A stretch of DNA of 64,000 nucleotides from the NCBI RefSeq assembly GCF_001625215.2, contig NC_030382.2, positions 35,946,610 through 36,010,609 on the forward strand, written 5' to 3'. This DNA is from Daucus carota subsp. sativus. Its lineage: Eukaryota; Streptophyta; Magnoliopsida; Apiales; Apiaceae. Below, piece by piece: positions 47,852 through 60,600 of this stretch (the stretch's first letter is position 1; each line of letters opens with the position of its first letter). The notes beneath the pieces are model-generated. The model saw only the letters and a program-made list of their open reading frames with translations. It had not been told where the DNA came from and did not search any database. The translations under genes were made by a program, and so were the position numbers.

Positions 47852-49544
47852 CTAACCCATTATTTCATCTTTCATACAAGTTCTAAGCTTCACTGTCGTT
47901 GCATTAGCCTCGCGCATTTCTATTACATCACAACACTCTCTCCGGCTCCCAATCTGTGCAAAACAAAACAGAAACACACTATTAACTAAACAATTCTTAA
48001 TTACTTGATCTACGTAATGTATTATCTTCTTACTGTGCAATGACTTACCACTTCAAATTTGTTCATAGGTGAGAGGACACGAATTTTAGAGACGCTATCA
48101 GCAGAATGATTATTAGATGAACAGGGCTGTAATAAACGAGGTGACTTCCGAATATAGCTTGTAACAACCACATTATCCCAGTCACTTTTCTCCACAGAGT
48201 CTAAGAAGAAAACATGAGGAGCTTCACAAGGATCTCCTGGTACCCCTCTAGTGTTGAACATGAACGGCACTTTGGGACCCTTCCAGACCCTGTGGGAAAA
48301 CGTCTGAAGCGGTCTTTGTAAAACGCTTGGTGTAATTATCTTTTCATAAATTTGGGAGGAGTACCCCCATGATATGGAGAAGGTCCAGTTGTTTTCCTTG
48401 AGGTAACATACACTTTGTTGCAATAGTCTTGGTTGATCGATCTTTGCCACTTTCATTAGATGGTTCACAGAATCATAGCGGCTCATGGAAGGAAAGATTG
48501 GCTCTACTAACTCTAAATGGTGGAGGGAGAGCAGAGGAGTTTGAGGATGAGCTGATAAAAGGCCTGATATGTCATGTTGGAGATCTATCTGCTCATGATC
48601 ACAAAGGTTGATCGAATTATTAACGTCTAATAGCTACCTTAACATTCTTAGATAAAAGACTAAAACAATATAACATCAACAGAGTTGATAAATCCTGATT
48701 AATTTACCTGATGTAAGCCCTTCTCTTGAGTTAAAGATACTCCTAAATCTGCTACGCAAGATTGTAGAATATGGTCACGGCCTAGTAGAGTCGGATATCT
48801 CTTCACACAACCATCCACGTGTTTTGATAACGCCTTTGCCAGAGGATAACTCAATGCAAAACCAGCTCCTCCAAAAGCCGCTTCAAATGAGTTGTCAACA
48901 TTTGCCAGAATACTTTCTGAATTTGTACCGATGTAGTAGTATTTTCTATGATCGTATCTTGATAAAACATCCACTAAATTACTTGTAAAAAGAACAGTAT
49001 CATCATCTGCCATAAAATACCACCTCACATTTTCATTATTCTCGGCCTTGAACATGTCTGCAATCATCAGCACCATTTTGATAGCAAAGGGCAATGCATG
49101 TTTGTCGTAGTCTTTGTATGTGGATGTGTTTTGGTATAATCTGACACGAATAGAAACCGGAGGCCAGGGAAGGTGCTCTATTGGAGCTTCATCAAAGAAG
49201 AGAAAACCCCGGGTTATGCTAGGTTGCCACCAGGACTTAACATAGTGCTTTCTGATAGTCCATCCTTTAGAGGTGCCAGCTATTCCAAACACAATGTGGC
49301 CAATGTTTGTTGGAGAAGAACTTGTGTGTTCATAGGAATGTTGGATCTTGTTATGAATATTGACTGAATGCTTGGAAGATTTGCTGTAGGGATGACTGGA
49401 CAAGAATGTATAGATTATTAAGAGGAATAATACAATTGTAACCAGCAACTTGCAGACCTTCCCTTCAAGTTTTCTTAATAAAGCTGATGTTTTTTGTCGA
49501 ATTGCAGTAGAATTGTTTGCAGGAATACTCTTGGATGAAGACAT
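47852..49544 (-). CDS. DUF604 family (Fringe-like) glycosyltransferase
   Basis: Three exons (49544-48708, 48588-48049, 47953-47852) give 492 residues, the usual size for this family. It is a predicted type II Golgi protein: cytosolic Lys/Arg-rich N-terminus, a membrane anchor at about 31-48, then the lumenal catalytic domain. Seen in order: HIVFGIAGTSKGW, YVKSWWQP, a DxD-type metal/nucleotide-sugar site WYFMADDDTV (DDD at 180-182), KYYYIGTNSES, FGGAGFALSYPLAKAL and the acceptor-side LGRDHILQSCVADLGV. A C-terminal half with HHLELVEPIFPSM follows. Such proteins transfer sugars in a beta-1,3-like fashion; the acceptor is not known. The frame at 49691 starts further out, but the ATG at 49544 gives a sensible short cytosolic tail. 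Neighbouring genes give no clue to its substrate. Confidence 0.9.
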
Positions 49545-50240
49545 TTTGCAGTAGTAAAGATTGAAGAATTTCCTCTGTATATCTGAATATATTATATTAT
49601 GAATAAGTTGAGTTTTCAGATTCAGTCTAATCTCTATTTGATCTGCTAATTCATGTGACAGAAGTATAGTTCTGCTCATGAGGACAAGCAAAAGACATGC
49701 ATGCCTAGAAAATATAAAGTTACCAAAGTAGTCACACCATATGTGCTAGGGGCCTTAAGGTGTATTTCATGTTGAACTGCCTGGTATAATAACATGCAGG
49801 CACTTAAAGATGAGCCTGATTACTAGATTATATATTATTTACATGTGTGTGAGCAGTGCCAGAGGCATGGCAGAACCAGGGGAAGGCTAGCATGGGCTCT
49901 AGGCTCTGTTGACCTTAAAAATTCAATAGTATATATTATTATAAAAAAAGAGAAAAAGCCCCGAATAATTATTAAACAGCATTAGAAAAAATCAGCTATG
50001 GTCGGCCTTTGTAAACTACTAGTAAGAATTTTTGGTTGTTGGTGCTTGGTAGATGTGAGAGCAATTACAGAACTTTTAATTATTTTTGGAATGTGAAGCC
50101 TGCAAAACAAGTATACATATGCACATTTCTTGCTCATACTGAGTAAGCCAATATTGAAGTACCAGCATTACAGTTCTAACCTAGATAGGTAGAAAAATGG
50201 AACAACAAGAAATCATAAATTGCTAAGCCTTCTCTTTCTC
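49545..50240. other. Intergenic between pTAC16 and the DUF604 gene
   Basis: It contains the leader and promoter of the DUF604 gene on its left side and the pTAC16 3' UTR on its right. I see no repeats or RNA genes. Confidence 0.45.
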
Positions 50241-52251
50241 TCAGTCATCATCAACGTAGATGGTCTCCTGCTTAAAAAGGCCACCAAAAACATTCCTTAC
50301 TTCAACCTTAGAGTCTGCTTGTTTGGCCTTCGGCTTCACAGCCTCTTTCCTTTTTGAGACAGGAGGCTTTTTCATTACTGCTTTCTTAGGCGGCAATTTC
50401 TGAGCCCTGGCCTGTCCCCTAACTGTTGCAATCTGCACTTTCGGTTCCTCACTAACATTCTGAACTGCTGTTGAAAGTTGTGAGCTAAATTTATCCCAAG
50501 AAAATGTTGAACTCATTTCTTTTGCTTTTGCCATGAGGCTTTCGACTGAAGCTGATGCCTGCTCTTGGGCTTTATTAGCAAGATTATCAGTTTTTGCGTC
50601 CTGTGATTCAAGGCTTTTTACCTCTTCTTTAAGCTCTTGCGCTGCTGCAGCTGCTTCTTTTGCTTTCTCCTTAGCTTTAATTGTTGCTTCCTCAACTTTG
50701 GCCTTGGCAATTTCTTCTGCATAAGCCTTTCTTCTACCATCTTCAGGAATCAGGCTGCAAATCGGAATAATAACTTCAGTAGTTCCTATTGTAATTCACT
50801 TTACAGCACAAGGGAATCGATATATTTATAATTTATGTCTGCTATTTGTACGCGCATAAATGTTAGATAAGACAAAGGAAAATATCCAATTACCTGAAAA
50901 GCTCATCAACCGGCTTTAAGGGTGCTGTAGGATCTGCATACACTTCCACAACCTGACACAAGAACTAATGGATTAGTCGCGTTTCACACTTTAACTTGAG
51001 TTATAGATGAATTAACTCTATATTATCAGACCACGAAAGTATGATTAAAGAATCGGTTTGTCTAGCGTGTGCCCATGGGCACATGTTAAGAACTAAATTC
51101 TATGCATTTAGTTCATAAGAACTACCCATACCTTGTTCTCTGCGACCGCTGTATTTGAGAAAACATTAGACACCAAGGATGCAATCTGGGACTTGGTTAC
51201 CTACATTAATACCCTTTTGTTGATCAGTTTATAAATCATAAGGAACTGAAGATAATTAATGATGAAAGAACATTATCTCTCATACATGACATTACTTTGT
51301 AGTCGTTTGTACTGCCGTCAATCCCCTCAGCTGAGACAACGACGTTATAAGAACTTTCAAGCAAATAATCTTCTGTCAATTTCGCTTTTATAAGGGTGTA
51401 GCTGACGTCAGTTTCAACTAACCCTTGTATAAACTCTGCTATTGTCAAAGGCTGTGATCTTGAGAACAGATTGTTAAAGAACGATGAGATACCATCAAGT
51501 ACATTGTTCGTCGATGCAGAGGATCCATCATATACTATTGTCACATGGCCTACTCCTGCCAAATCAGCAGCTTGAATCACTTGCAATGCATCTGATGCAG
51601 TCACAGCTGTCGTGGCACCATTCTCAGCAGGACCAACTGTAACAACTACTTTACCCGCATTGCCTATCGCCTTGGCAATAGACTCTGCATCTTCAAATGT
51701 GGATTCAACAGCATTAAGGCGCTTAGATTCCTCCGCAGATATTATCTGTAATGTTACACAATAATCTGAAAAAATGAGTAAAACGCATTGCTGAAGCATA
51801 ATATAATCAGTTTGCATCAAGAATTAACCTTGTATTTAGCAGCCAATTGAGCAAGCTCCTGAGCAGCACCAAGATCAGGAACTCCAGCTCTAACACTGAA
51901 ACCATCCCGCAGCAGCGTCTGTGCTATACGAATTCCAGCCTGACCAGTTGCACCAGCAACAAAAACAGTTCCAGGGTCTTTACTTCTTTGTCCAAATGAC
52001 AAGCCTGAAGTCGAATTCTGAACAGCAGGTATCAAAGACTGAACATCAGGTAACTTGCCAAAATCAAACTGGAAAGGGTTCAACTTTGCAGGTTTGCTTT
52101 CTTGATCCTCACTCACAGCCTTAGCCTTGATCACCCGAAAAGTTCCAGCATTCTTAGGTGCTAATGCAGTAAGTTTTGAAGTTTTGAGGGTGATTCTTGA
52201 ATGGGGTATTGTGGCCAGTATATAAGAATTGGAGCTAAGGGCTGGAGCCAT
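50241..52251 (-). CDS. PTAC16: Plastid transcriptionally active chromosome protein 16
   Basis: Five exons (52251-51829, 51745-51296, 51200-51132, 50952-50894, 50754-50241) encode 504 residues, close to the known length. Residues 1 to about 45 form a chloroplast transit peptide rich in Ser/Thr/Lys. An NAD(P)-binding Rossmann domain follows, with VFVAGATGQAG (glycine motif at 100-106) and an atypical-SDR layout through VVVSAEGIDGSTNDYK. The second half is a long Ala/Glu/Lys coiled coil (AEEIAKAKVEEATIKAKEKA) and a basic, disordered tail rich in KK and KPK ending ETIYVDDD. The protein is known from plastid nucleoid/pTAC preparations and as a thylakoid-associated phosphoprotein; its exact reaction, if any, is not established. 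The start ATG at 52251 is followed directly by the transit peptide. Confidence 0.94.
51055..51105. mobile_element. Fragment of the GTGTGCCCAAGGGCACAC MITE in pTAC16 intron 3
   Basis: GGTTTGTCTAGCGTGTGCCC followed by ATGGGCACATGTTAAGAACTAA matches one arm of the element at 3008-3205. The opposite arm is missing. It lies in the intron between 51131 and 50953. Confidence 0.65.
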
Positions 52252-52791
52252 TGAAATTGTAAAGATTTCACAATTTCAAATGGTCTATATTTGACAAGAT
52301 TGAATCACTCTGTTAGTGTCCATTCATGTTTGCAGTATCCAAAAGAATTGTTGGGGAAATGATATCTGGATATGAAGTTACAAAAACAAATATCCAATGG
52401 GAGTTGGCCAGGTGTCCCAGTTATCCATAGAAGAAAATTTTGGAACCAGACAATTCTCATGCTACTATTCAGTAGGAGTATTCACTTGCATAGTTGCATG
52501 TAACTGCTTTTTTTCCGCAAAATACATGTAAGTATGTAACTGCACTTTTATATCCAAATGACCATTACCAGCGATCAAGAGATTGCAAATTTTACATTCC
52601 AAGAACGAAATGCACCCCTCCGTTAATTGCCTTAACTTCCGTTAAAATACTCCCTCCGGCTCCCTCTGGCTCAATTATTTACATGAGAAGTCAAATTGAC
52701 TAATTTTTGACCAACTATTAGAAAATATTTTTTATTATTTTAGAAATAAAAAGTTACATATTAAAATAGATTATAGAAATTTAATTATTAT

Positions 52792-52829
<38 letters not shown>

Positions 52830-52831
<2 letters not shown>

Positions 52832-53460
52832 TTGGGCTCAATGGAGACCAAAAATTTTGGAGTCATTAGAGACTACAAAATCTACCGTTAAATAATATGG
52901 CAATTAATGGACATGATTAAATATTCTTTGTCCTGCATTTCTTGTCCTGCATTTCTAGTAATGTATTATTAATATTCTTGTCCTGCATTTCTTATTTTTA
53001 GTTTTAATTCAAAACTATGTTTGTAATTTACACTATTCTTGTCCTGCATTTCTAGTAATGTAATATTAATAATTTGTCCTGCATATTTGTGATATATCCA
53101 AGTGTTATTTTGTCTTGCAACAAATTCAATTCGTTGCAGAAAAATGACAATGAGTTCAGTGCCAATCATAGCAGTGTCCAACTACATCTTTGTTTTGTAT
53201 GCAATTATTATTTTTATTTGTTAGGATTTCGGTGATTGAACACCAATATTATGGAATTATTATTTTATGTTATGCAAGATTTAGAAGTACTGCTTGTTGT
53301 TCATCGATTTAGAAGTGCAGGACAAGACAGGATAGGGAGAGAAAACAAACGTGCAGGACAAAATATATGCAGCCGTTGGATGTTTAATGATTGGATGGTC
53401 AGGATTAGGTCTCTACAGTCTCCAAATAATCCAGTCTCCATAGAACTTTCTTCTATATGT
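52830..53460. mobile_element. (TA)n-flanked element with GTCCTGCA repeats
   Basis: It is bounded by a (TA)n tract at about 52795-52829 and ATGTATATATA at about 53456-53466. The ends AATGGAGACC and GTCTCCATAGA are loosely inverted. The 8-mer GTCCTGCA occurs about five times on the left and its complement twice on the right. It has no coding capacity. Confidence 0.5.
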
Positions 53461-53466
53461 ATATAT

Positions 53467-53898
53467 AGGCTATTGTTCCATGGAGAACCATCTTATATGG
53501 AGTCCCGTGGAGAACCATTTGATTCTACTTTAAAATTTCATTAATAATTTTAAAATTAGACATACTTATGCATAAATTTTGATTCTAATGTAGAATACTA
53601 ATCATACATAACATGTATAAACAATTTAACACATACAATCTAAGTAAAAAAAAATGATTTTTAAATTTGGTTCTACTGTAGAATCACTCTTGATGAATAT
53701 GGTTCTACTGTAGAACCAGTTTGTATATTATGATTAATTTCCAACGTTTTTTTGAAGAAAAAATAATGAAACTTTATTTTTTGATTCACTAATTATATAT
53801 TTTACGAATAATGAGATTGATACAAAAATTTTATGTGTATATATAGGTGTTCTCTACTAGACTCTATATAAGGTGGTTCTCCATAGAGTGTGACTCTG
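53467..53898. mobile_element. Second (TA)n-flanked element with GGAGAACC ends
   Basis: TTCCATGGAGAACCATC on the left and GGTGGTTCTCCATAGAG on the right are inverted. TA tracts lie on both sides (53456-53466, 53899-53912). TTCTACTGTAGAA-type palindromes lie inside. Similar in style to the element at 32508-32790. Confidence 0.55.
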
Positions 53899-54250
53899 TA
53901 TATATATATATAATAATTTTAAAAATATTGGAGTCCTTTTGATTTGGGGATAGCTTAATTGAAAAGAAATTTTAAAAAAAAATATCATCAAAAAGTAAAT
54001 CTAGTCTATTTTAATGTGTAATAACAAATAAATATTTTCTAATAGTTGGTCAAAAATTAGTCAATTTAACTCCCCAAAAAACAAAAGGGACATGTAAATT
54101 AAGACGGAAGAAGTATTTTAACGGAAGTTAACGGAAGGGGTGCATATCGTTCTTGATATGTAAAGTTATGGGGTCCGATTTAAGTTTTCAAAAGTATGGA
54201 TACAATATCATTTTTGATCGAAAGATAGGAGATCCAAATTGCAAGTACCT

Positions 54251-56849
54251 CCAACATTTTTTTTCTGTGACAAATATGGCTTATAGCTTTACAAATGACT
54301 ATCCGTTTTAAGAAGGTAAGTCGAACCCTAGGACGACAGAGAATAAACTTTTCAAAAGTATTAGCTTAAAATAACTTGATTCAGACGTTGGTCCCTTCCA
54401 TTTGCACGAATATTGAAACTGTTTATCACCACAGGCAAAAAATTCTTATATATCGCTTGGGTGTTCAATAAGAAAATAAACTTTTACCAATCTCCGTTTA
54501 AGAATTTTATCCACCAAGGTATACTTACTATTTCGCAATTTTTTTAAAGTGTTCACGTTATAAAAATTAAACTATATACTAACTGCTAAAATTCGGGAAT
54601 ACGTTTTTACAAATGAGTAATAACATACACTCGGAAGGTCTACAACTTAGATGGCAACTTTCATTGTGCTTTCAGTTTCTGTAACAAGGGAATTACCTAG
54701 GTATCACTGTCCAATATTTAGTCAGACTTGTCAAAATCATCAACTTCAAATGCCAAATGTTAGTTCAGATTAAGATTGATATATTCAGCACCTCTGAGAA
54801 TGCTCTGCTGTCAAAATTTCTGTTGCATAGTAGAGTTTAGCCTTTGCTAAGATTTTTCCGCCCCGCAAAGTTGTGTTCAATACCTAGGTTACTCTAAATG
54901 TAAGATTAGCATACCCAAATATCATGAGGTAAGAATACATAGAATAAGTCTGACAGATCAACACCACATGACCTACAACATTTATACAAACTAATATGAA
55001 CTACCCAATATGTGCTATTCTAAACCAGGTAACACTATGACATCCATATTAAAGATCCAACAAGCAGGCTGTAATGTAACTGGGTGCTTAACACAAAACA
55101 ACAAACCAAACTCTCGGTTCGGATCACCTTTCGCCCATATTCAATTAATTATATTGCTTGGCCATTCCTGATCACCCTGATCAAAAACATAGTGCGACAG
55201 TAAAGAACATTCAATCAGCACCACAGGTTGGACGGTAAAGAACTTTCAATCAGCATCACAAGTTTGAGATTTTCGAAGTAAAATCTTTAACTAACCAATC
55301 CATTCATGTCCAGAAAGCTCATATTATAATACATCTACAAATCTACAAGATGTCCCTTTGAAATCAAAAGCAGGAAAAAGAAGCAGCAGAATATCAACAC
55401 TCACACCTTCCTGCCTTACTAAGCAATAAAACATTTTACAGAAATATTGTGGTAATCCAGTGGACAACATATAATCTAATTCATCCTCATCTCAAAGTGG
55501 GCAAATGCCATACTAAAAGAAAAGACTCAACTAAGTAACAGGCCCTGATATCACAAAGATCACCTCCCTGATATCACAAAGATCACCTCATGAACAGTCT
55601 GAATTAGGTTTTAATATGCATATTGGGAACAGGATGACACTCTGAATTAACAAACAAATAATTTTTTTTTAAAATCCATATAATGCAGAACGATGAATTA
55701 ATTATTCAGTCACCAATTACTAGTCAAAGAACAAATGGAATGTGGTGGAAGTAAGAACAGAGGCATCCAAGGCAATAAAGCCTCTTCAAGGGGGAGGGGA
55801 CAGAACAAGAAAAGGGGATAAAAGTAGAAGACACGAAACAAAACAAGATTAATGCAGAAACTTGATTTTATTTTTTTTTAAATACATCATTCTCACACTC
55901 CTAATAGCAAATAGAAATAACATACCTACATATATGGGGTTGCACTCCACAAAGAGCACCTTAAAAAAAGAACAAAGAACACTATCATACTACTACATTT
56001 TTTATAAATAATGATTCGTTAAGATTATAAATACATAATTAAACACCAATTAAACTTAATATATGAAATCTAACAGCCAAGCTCATCTGAATTATTAATA
56101 TGAAATATTATAGAATATAGAACATAATCCAGAATAGAATCCAGTGTAGAATCGTATGTATATATTTTAGACGATGAATTTTACATGTTATTAAACATGT
56201 GAGATGTTATTAACATTCAAGATGAATGTTTAATTAACTTAAAATTAGAATTGAATTCAAATTTTAAATGAGATTTTCTATAGTGTTCTTCTTGGCAAAT
56301 ACATGCATAGACACACAGAGACACATACACATATTCCGAACCTATTCTGCACATTGTACATGCAATAAATTAGAAATGACAAAGTAAACCACAGAACCAC
56401 TTAACCCATCAGTCTACAAAAACAAATAGGCCTTCAATGCTGGTGTTGGTACCAAAAAGTAAAAAAGTGTAGAGCAAATATTAGCGCAAGGGTATTTCGG
56501 GGGGGGGGGGGGGGGGGGGGGAGAAACTCTGGTCAAAACAATATGAACAGACAGACAAAGGGTCCGACTGTACTTTAACTATTTACACAATCATGCACCC
56601 TCGATCAATTAACAGCTCAAATCAACATTTTGATATGATTAACAGAAGATAAAGCACCAAGCAGACTAGAAATCAACCCTCCGGAGAAGAATTTCAAGCT
56701 GCCAAGTGCCAGCCGTGCAGATGTTAAAACCAAAAGACTAAGATAACACTTTAGATTAAAAAAAAATAAAAAAAATAGCCTTCTTATAAGATTTCATAGA
56801 AACAAGAGATACATCACCTGATTTGAGGCACAAAACATGGATCTGCACA
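54251..56849. other. Long intergenic stretch, no gene seen
   Basis: About 2.6 kb of AT-rich sequence. It contains a 23-bp tandem repeat of CCCTGATATCACAAAGATCA at about 55543-55588 and a poly-G run (listed separately). I found no convincing reading frame, RNA gene or complete transposon. Confidence 0.45.
56499..56521 (+). repeat. Poly-G run of 23
   Basis: Twenty-three consecutive G in AT-rich surroundings. It can form a G-quadruplex and is also a place where read length errors are likely, so the exact length is unsure. Confidence 0.9.
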
Positions 56850-57275
56850 AGATCTGCCCAACCAAGTCATCTAGTTGAAAACAACTTTCATCTACCAATT
56901 AAGGAAAAAGTCAATTTAGTAAGAAGCTTGTATTACATGGAGCAGCCAAGACCTTGACGATTCTTTACTCATCTCAAAATAGATAATCACAGCAGGTTAT
57001 GCTAAAACACTTACTACTTTACCAACATGCTATACTAAAATCTAATACGCAGATATAAGCGAAGATCTGCCCAACCAAGTCATCTAGTTGAAAACAACTT
57101 ATACCAACCAATTAAGGATAAAACCAATTTAGCAACAAGCTTGTCTTTACATGGAGCTGCCAAGACCTTTACGATTCTTTTACTCATCTCAAAGTCGAAA
57201 ACTACAGCAGGTTATGCTAATAAACCAACTATTTACCAACATGCTACACCAGAATCTAATATGCATATATAAGCA
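56850..57275. repeat. 213-bp diverged tandem duplication
   Basis: Copies starting AGATCTGCCCAACCAAGTCA at 56850 and 57063 can be followed to CCAACATGCTA...ATATAAGC at the end of each. Substitutions and small indels show that the duplication is old. It lies in the 3' flank of the PWI/RS gene. Confidence 0.8.
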
Positions 57276-57606
57276 AGCAAGACAATGAGTTGTCTTCATA
57301 CTAGTAGTGTCACACTATCCCTATATAAAAGAAAAATAGACTCCCGGCAAAGGGAAGACATCATTACCAGAAAATCTAGCAGGAAGGTCAGCATAAAGAT
57401 GCACTCAAGACACATAGCTCAGGAAATCCTCATTTATCCATTCAGCTGTCAGCAGTAAACATAGGCTAAATTAAACATGTATCAGTAATACACTCATTCA
57501 AACCATTAAATGTGAAGTTCTAATATAACATCCAAACTTGAAAGAGTATAACTGCAGATTTCAAGAAAAACAGAAAATTTTGAATATCTTTAAAGGGGAA
57601 ACGAAT

Positions 57607-60600
57607 TTAATGCCCAGCGCCCTTTTTAGCTCTGAGCGTTTCAATAGCCTTTTCACGGAGTGCAATTTCTAGTTTCTTTTGCTCAGACTGCTCTTCACTG
57701 TCTACAAAGCGTGAATCCCTTTTCGATGCACGTCCACCATCAGAAGTGTAGCCCTGTTGATTTTCCTGAAAATCTGAGGGTGGAGAAACAGTGCCCCCTG
57801 CTTTCGATTTTATCTTTTCTGCACGCCTTTTCTCCTTTCTGCGACGCCGTTCCTCCCGTCGCCTACGTCGCTCTTCTCTCCGCAGTTTTTTATCCTCCTT
57901 CCTTCTTTTCTTAGCCTCCTTCCTCCCTTCTAGTTGAGAATCAGAGCTATTACCGTCATCTGAGTCTTGCCTTTTAGATTTTTTGTGCTTTCTCTTTTCA
58001 CAACCTTCAGCTCTAAGCTTTTCAGTAGCACCATAGTCAGAATCATCCGAGCCTTTACTCTTCCTCTCTTCAACTGTTCTCGCCATTCTGCTCGGAGCTG
58101 AAAGTTTAAGTTCATCAGGTGTTGATAAATGCGTCATCTTTTTCCCAGAAGCTTTCCTTTTTGTATCTTCAGACTCGCTGATATAGATGTTAAATCAGTT
58201 ACTCAGAAATAAACCGGATAATAAAGTTTAGGAAGCAGCAAATAACTGTAATCAGTACACATACCTAGAAAGCATATCCTCTTCCCCCTTTTGACTTACA
58301 GGAATATTTGTATGCACTTTTGCTTTCCGCGGAGGACTAAGTCTGATGACTGGTTCCCTTTGAGGACTCACGAGCGGACTACTTCAAAAAGATGCGAAAT
58401 GAAAAAAATCAACACAAACAGGAAGAATAACAGGGTACACATATCAGATAATACATACGCTAAAGGATAGGGTAAGGTTTGTGGTATGTACCTCTTGTCT
58501 CCGCTAAGACTCTTCATTCTAGAAGGTGGAGGTGATTCTGAGCCAGATGATGAATACAGCGGAGGAGACGAAGACAACACTCCTCGATGCGAGATATTCC
58601 GACCACTTCGACCTCTCTGGGACAATGTATGAGCTCGGCTCTCCAAAGTGCTTCCTTTACCTGTCTCAGGAGAACGTCCAGCAACCTCTCTTGGAGTTGT
58701 TCGACGAACAGGAGAAGACTGCTCCTGGGTTCTGCAACATTGCTTTCATCATTTAAAAATGTCTTAAAACAGTCAACATATAAGCAGGTAGTTTGAAGTT
58801 AGTTTCATTTCAGTTTAATACTTGACTAAGCTAGCATGTAGCCATGCACCGACTATACAACTAACAATATTTTTTTTTATATGCGATTTTAAGCTTGGCA
58901 AGGTACAATTGTAGAGAAAGCCAATTTATCATAAAAAACAAGGATCGGAAGATATACCTGCTTCTGTTTTGCAGAGGTTCCACAGGGGATCTCTGATGTT
59001 CCGGTGATCTCCTACGTCGTAAACTCGGAGCCTGGCGAACAGGAGAATGAGGACTCAACTCTTGAGGTGAAGAAGACAGAGAAACAGGAGTCGCTGATCT
59101 CCTTTGGGTAGGTAGCTTGCGCTGAACTGGAGAAGGAGACATGTGACTTGGACTGGAGGAAGATCTTCGACGTCGTCTTAAAGGGGATCGACGTCGTACA
59201 GGGGAAAGTGAAGCTGATCGACTTCTTACAGGAGAAGGTGATCGGCTCTGTACAGGAGAAGGAGACCTACGACGTCGGATAGGCGAACGAGACCGACGCC
59301 GGATAGGCGAACGAGACCGCCGCCGGATAGGTGAACGAGACCGACGTCGCAGCGGCGAACGAGACAGACGCCGCAGAGGAGAACGAGATAGACGCCGGAC
59401 AGGAGAACGAGACAGACGCCGGACAGGAGAACGACGCCTGACAGGAGAACGAGAACGACGCCGAACAGGAGAACGAGAACGTCGTCGGACAGGAGAACGA
59501 GAACGACGCCGGACAGGTGAACGAGAACGACGCCGGACAGGTGAACGAGAACGATGTCGTAAAGGAGAACGAGAACGACGCCGAATAGGAGAACGAGAAC
59601 GACGTCGAATAGGAGAACGTGATCTGTAGCGCACTGGTGACCTGCGTCGCAAAGGAGATCGTGATCTGCGCCGCACAGGAGATCGTGATCTGCGCCGCTG
59701 ACGTCCTATAGGTGAAACTGATCTGCGACCTAAAGGGGAGATAGATCTTTCCTTATAGTGAGAAGTTCTTCGCCTTGGAGATCGCTGAGGTGAAACCCTG
59801 CGATCAGGTGGTGGGGAGTGGCCCCCTGGAGAGCGACGCACAGCTTCAGCAGAATCAGAACGTCTGTTGCTAGGAGGTCCTGATATGCTCCTAGACCTGT
59901 GCCTGTCACTAATATACAAAGGAAATTATTATGTAGAGGGATAAGGAAATATTTTTTTAAAACCAACTATGATAATAGCTCTTTCATGGCAGAGAAAAGT
60001 ATAGGTATCAAGTCAAAATAATTAACTAAATTTATTCTTGCATATAAATACATACTCTGAGCGACTCCTAGAATTAGAAAAAGACCCGCTATTTGACCTT
60101 GAAGGTGTCCCCCTGCAGAAGATTACATAAATCAAAAAGGTGTAATTCCTTGACCAAAACAGATGGAAAGCCAGAGGTAACACGGCAAGTAAACAGATGG
60201 AAAAACGAAAGTGACACGGAAGATCAGCAATGAAGCAAAACAACAAACACCTGTTCATTCAAATACGTGCAATTCCAAAGAGCAGCACATACGTGCAACC
60301 CTGGGATGTCAATGTCATGTACTGGTATTTAAGATATGCACACATGCTCAGACAAGATACAGGGACCGATCTGATAAAAAATGAGGAAAATAAAAGCATA
60401 TAATTCTACCAAGCAGCAAGCAAAAACATGTTTCCAACTAACCTGATTCTTCCCCTAAAACCGTTCCTCCCATTTGCCTCCTTTTCATCTGCTGACAGCC
60501 TTGAACTGGAGTCCCTAGGCTGACGCTGCCTCGAGGTTGTGTTCAATGCATCATTATCAGCTCTCACAAAGTTGTCAACCTTGCCGTCCTACAGTATTTT

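Larger units (their letters stand above)
52649..54114. mobile_element. Stowaway-like MITE, expanded by later insertions
   Basis: ACTCCCTCCGGCTCCC on the left and AAGACGGAAGAAGT on the right are its worn termini. Further in, the arms match (GACTAATTTTTGACCAACTA left; TAGTTGGTCAAAAATTAGTC right). Two further elements occupy its AT-rich centre. Confidence 0.65.
52545..54250. mobile_element. Outer foldback element holding a Stowaway-like MITE and two (TA)n-flanked elements
   Basis: Outside the Stowaway ends, the flanks are themselves inverted: ATGCACCCCTCCGTTA, then CTTCCGTTAAAATA on the left, and TATTTTAACGGAAG, then TTAACGGAAGGGGTGCAT on the right, with AAGAACG and CGTTCTT further out. Outer limits are approximate. 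The nesting implies at least three rounds of insertion. Confidence 0.55.
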
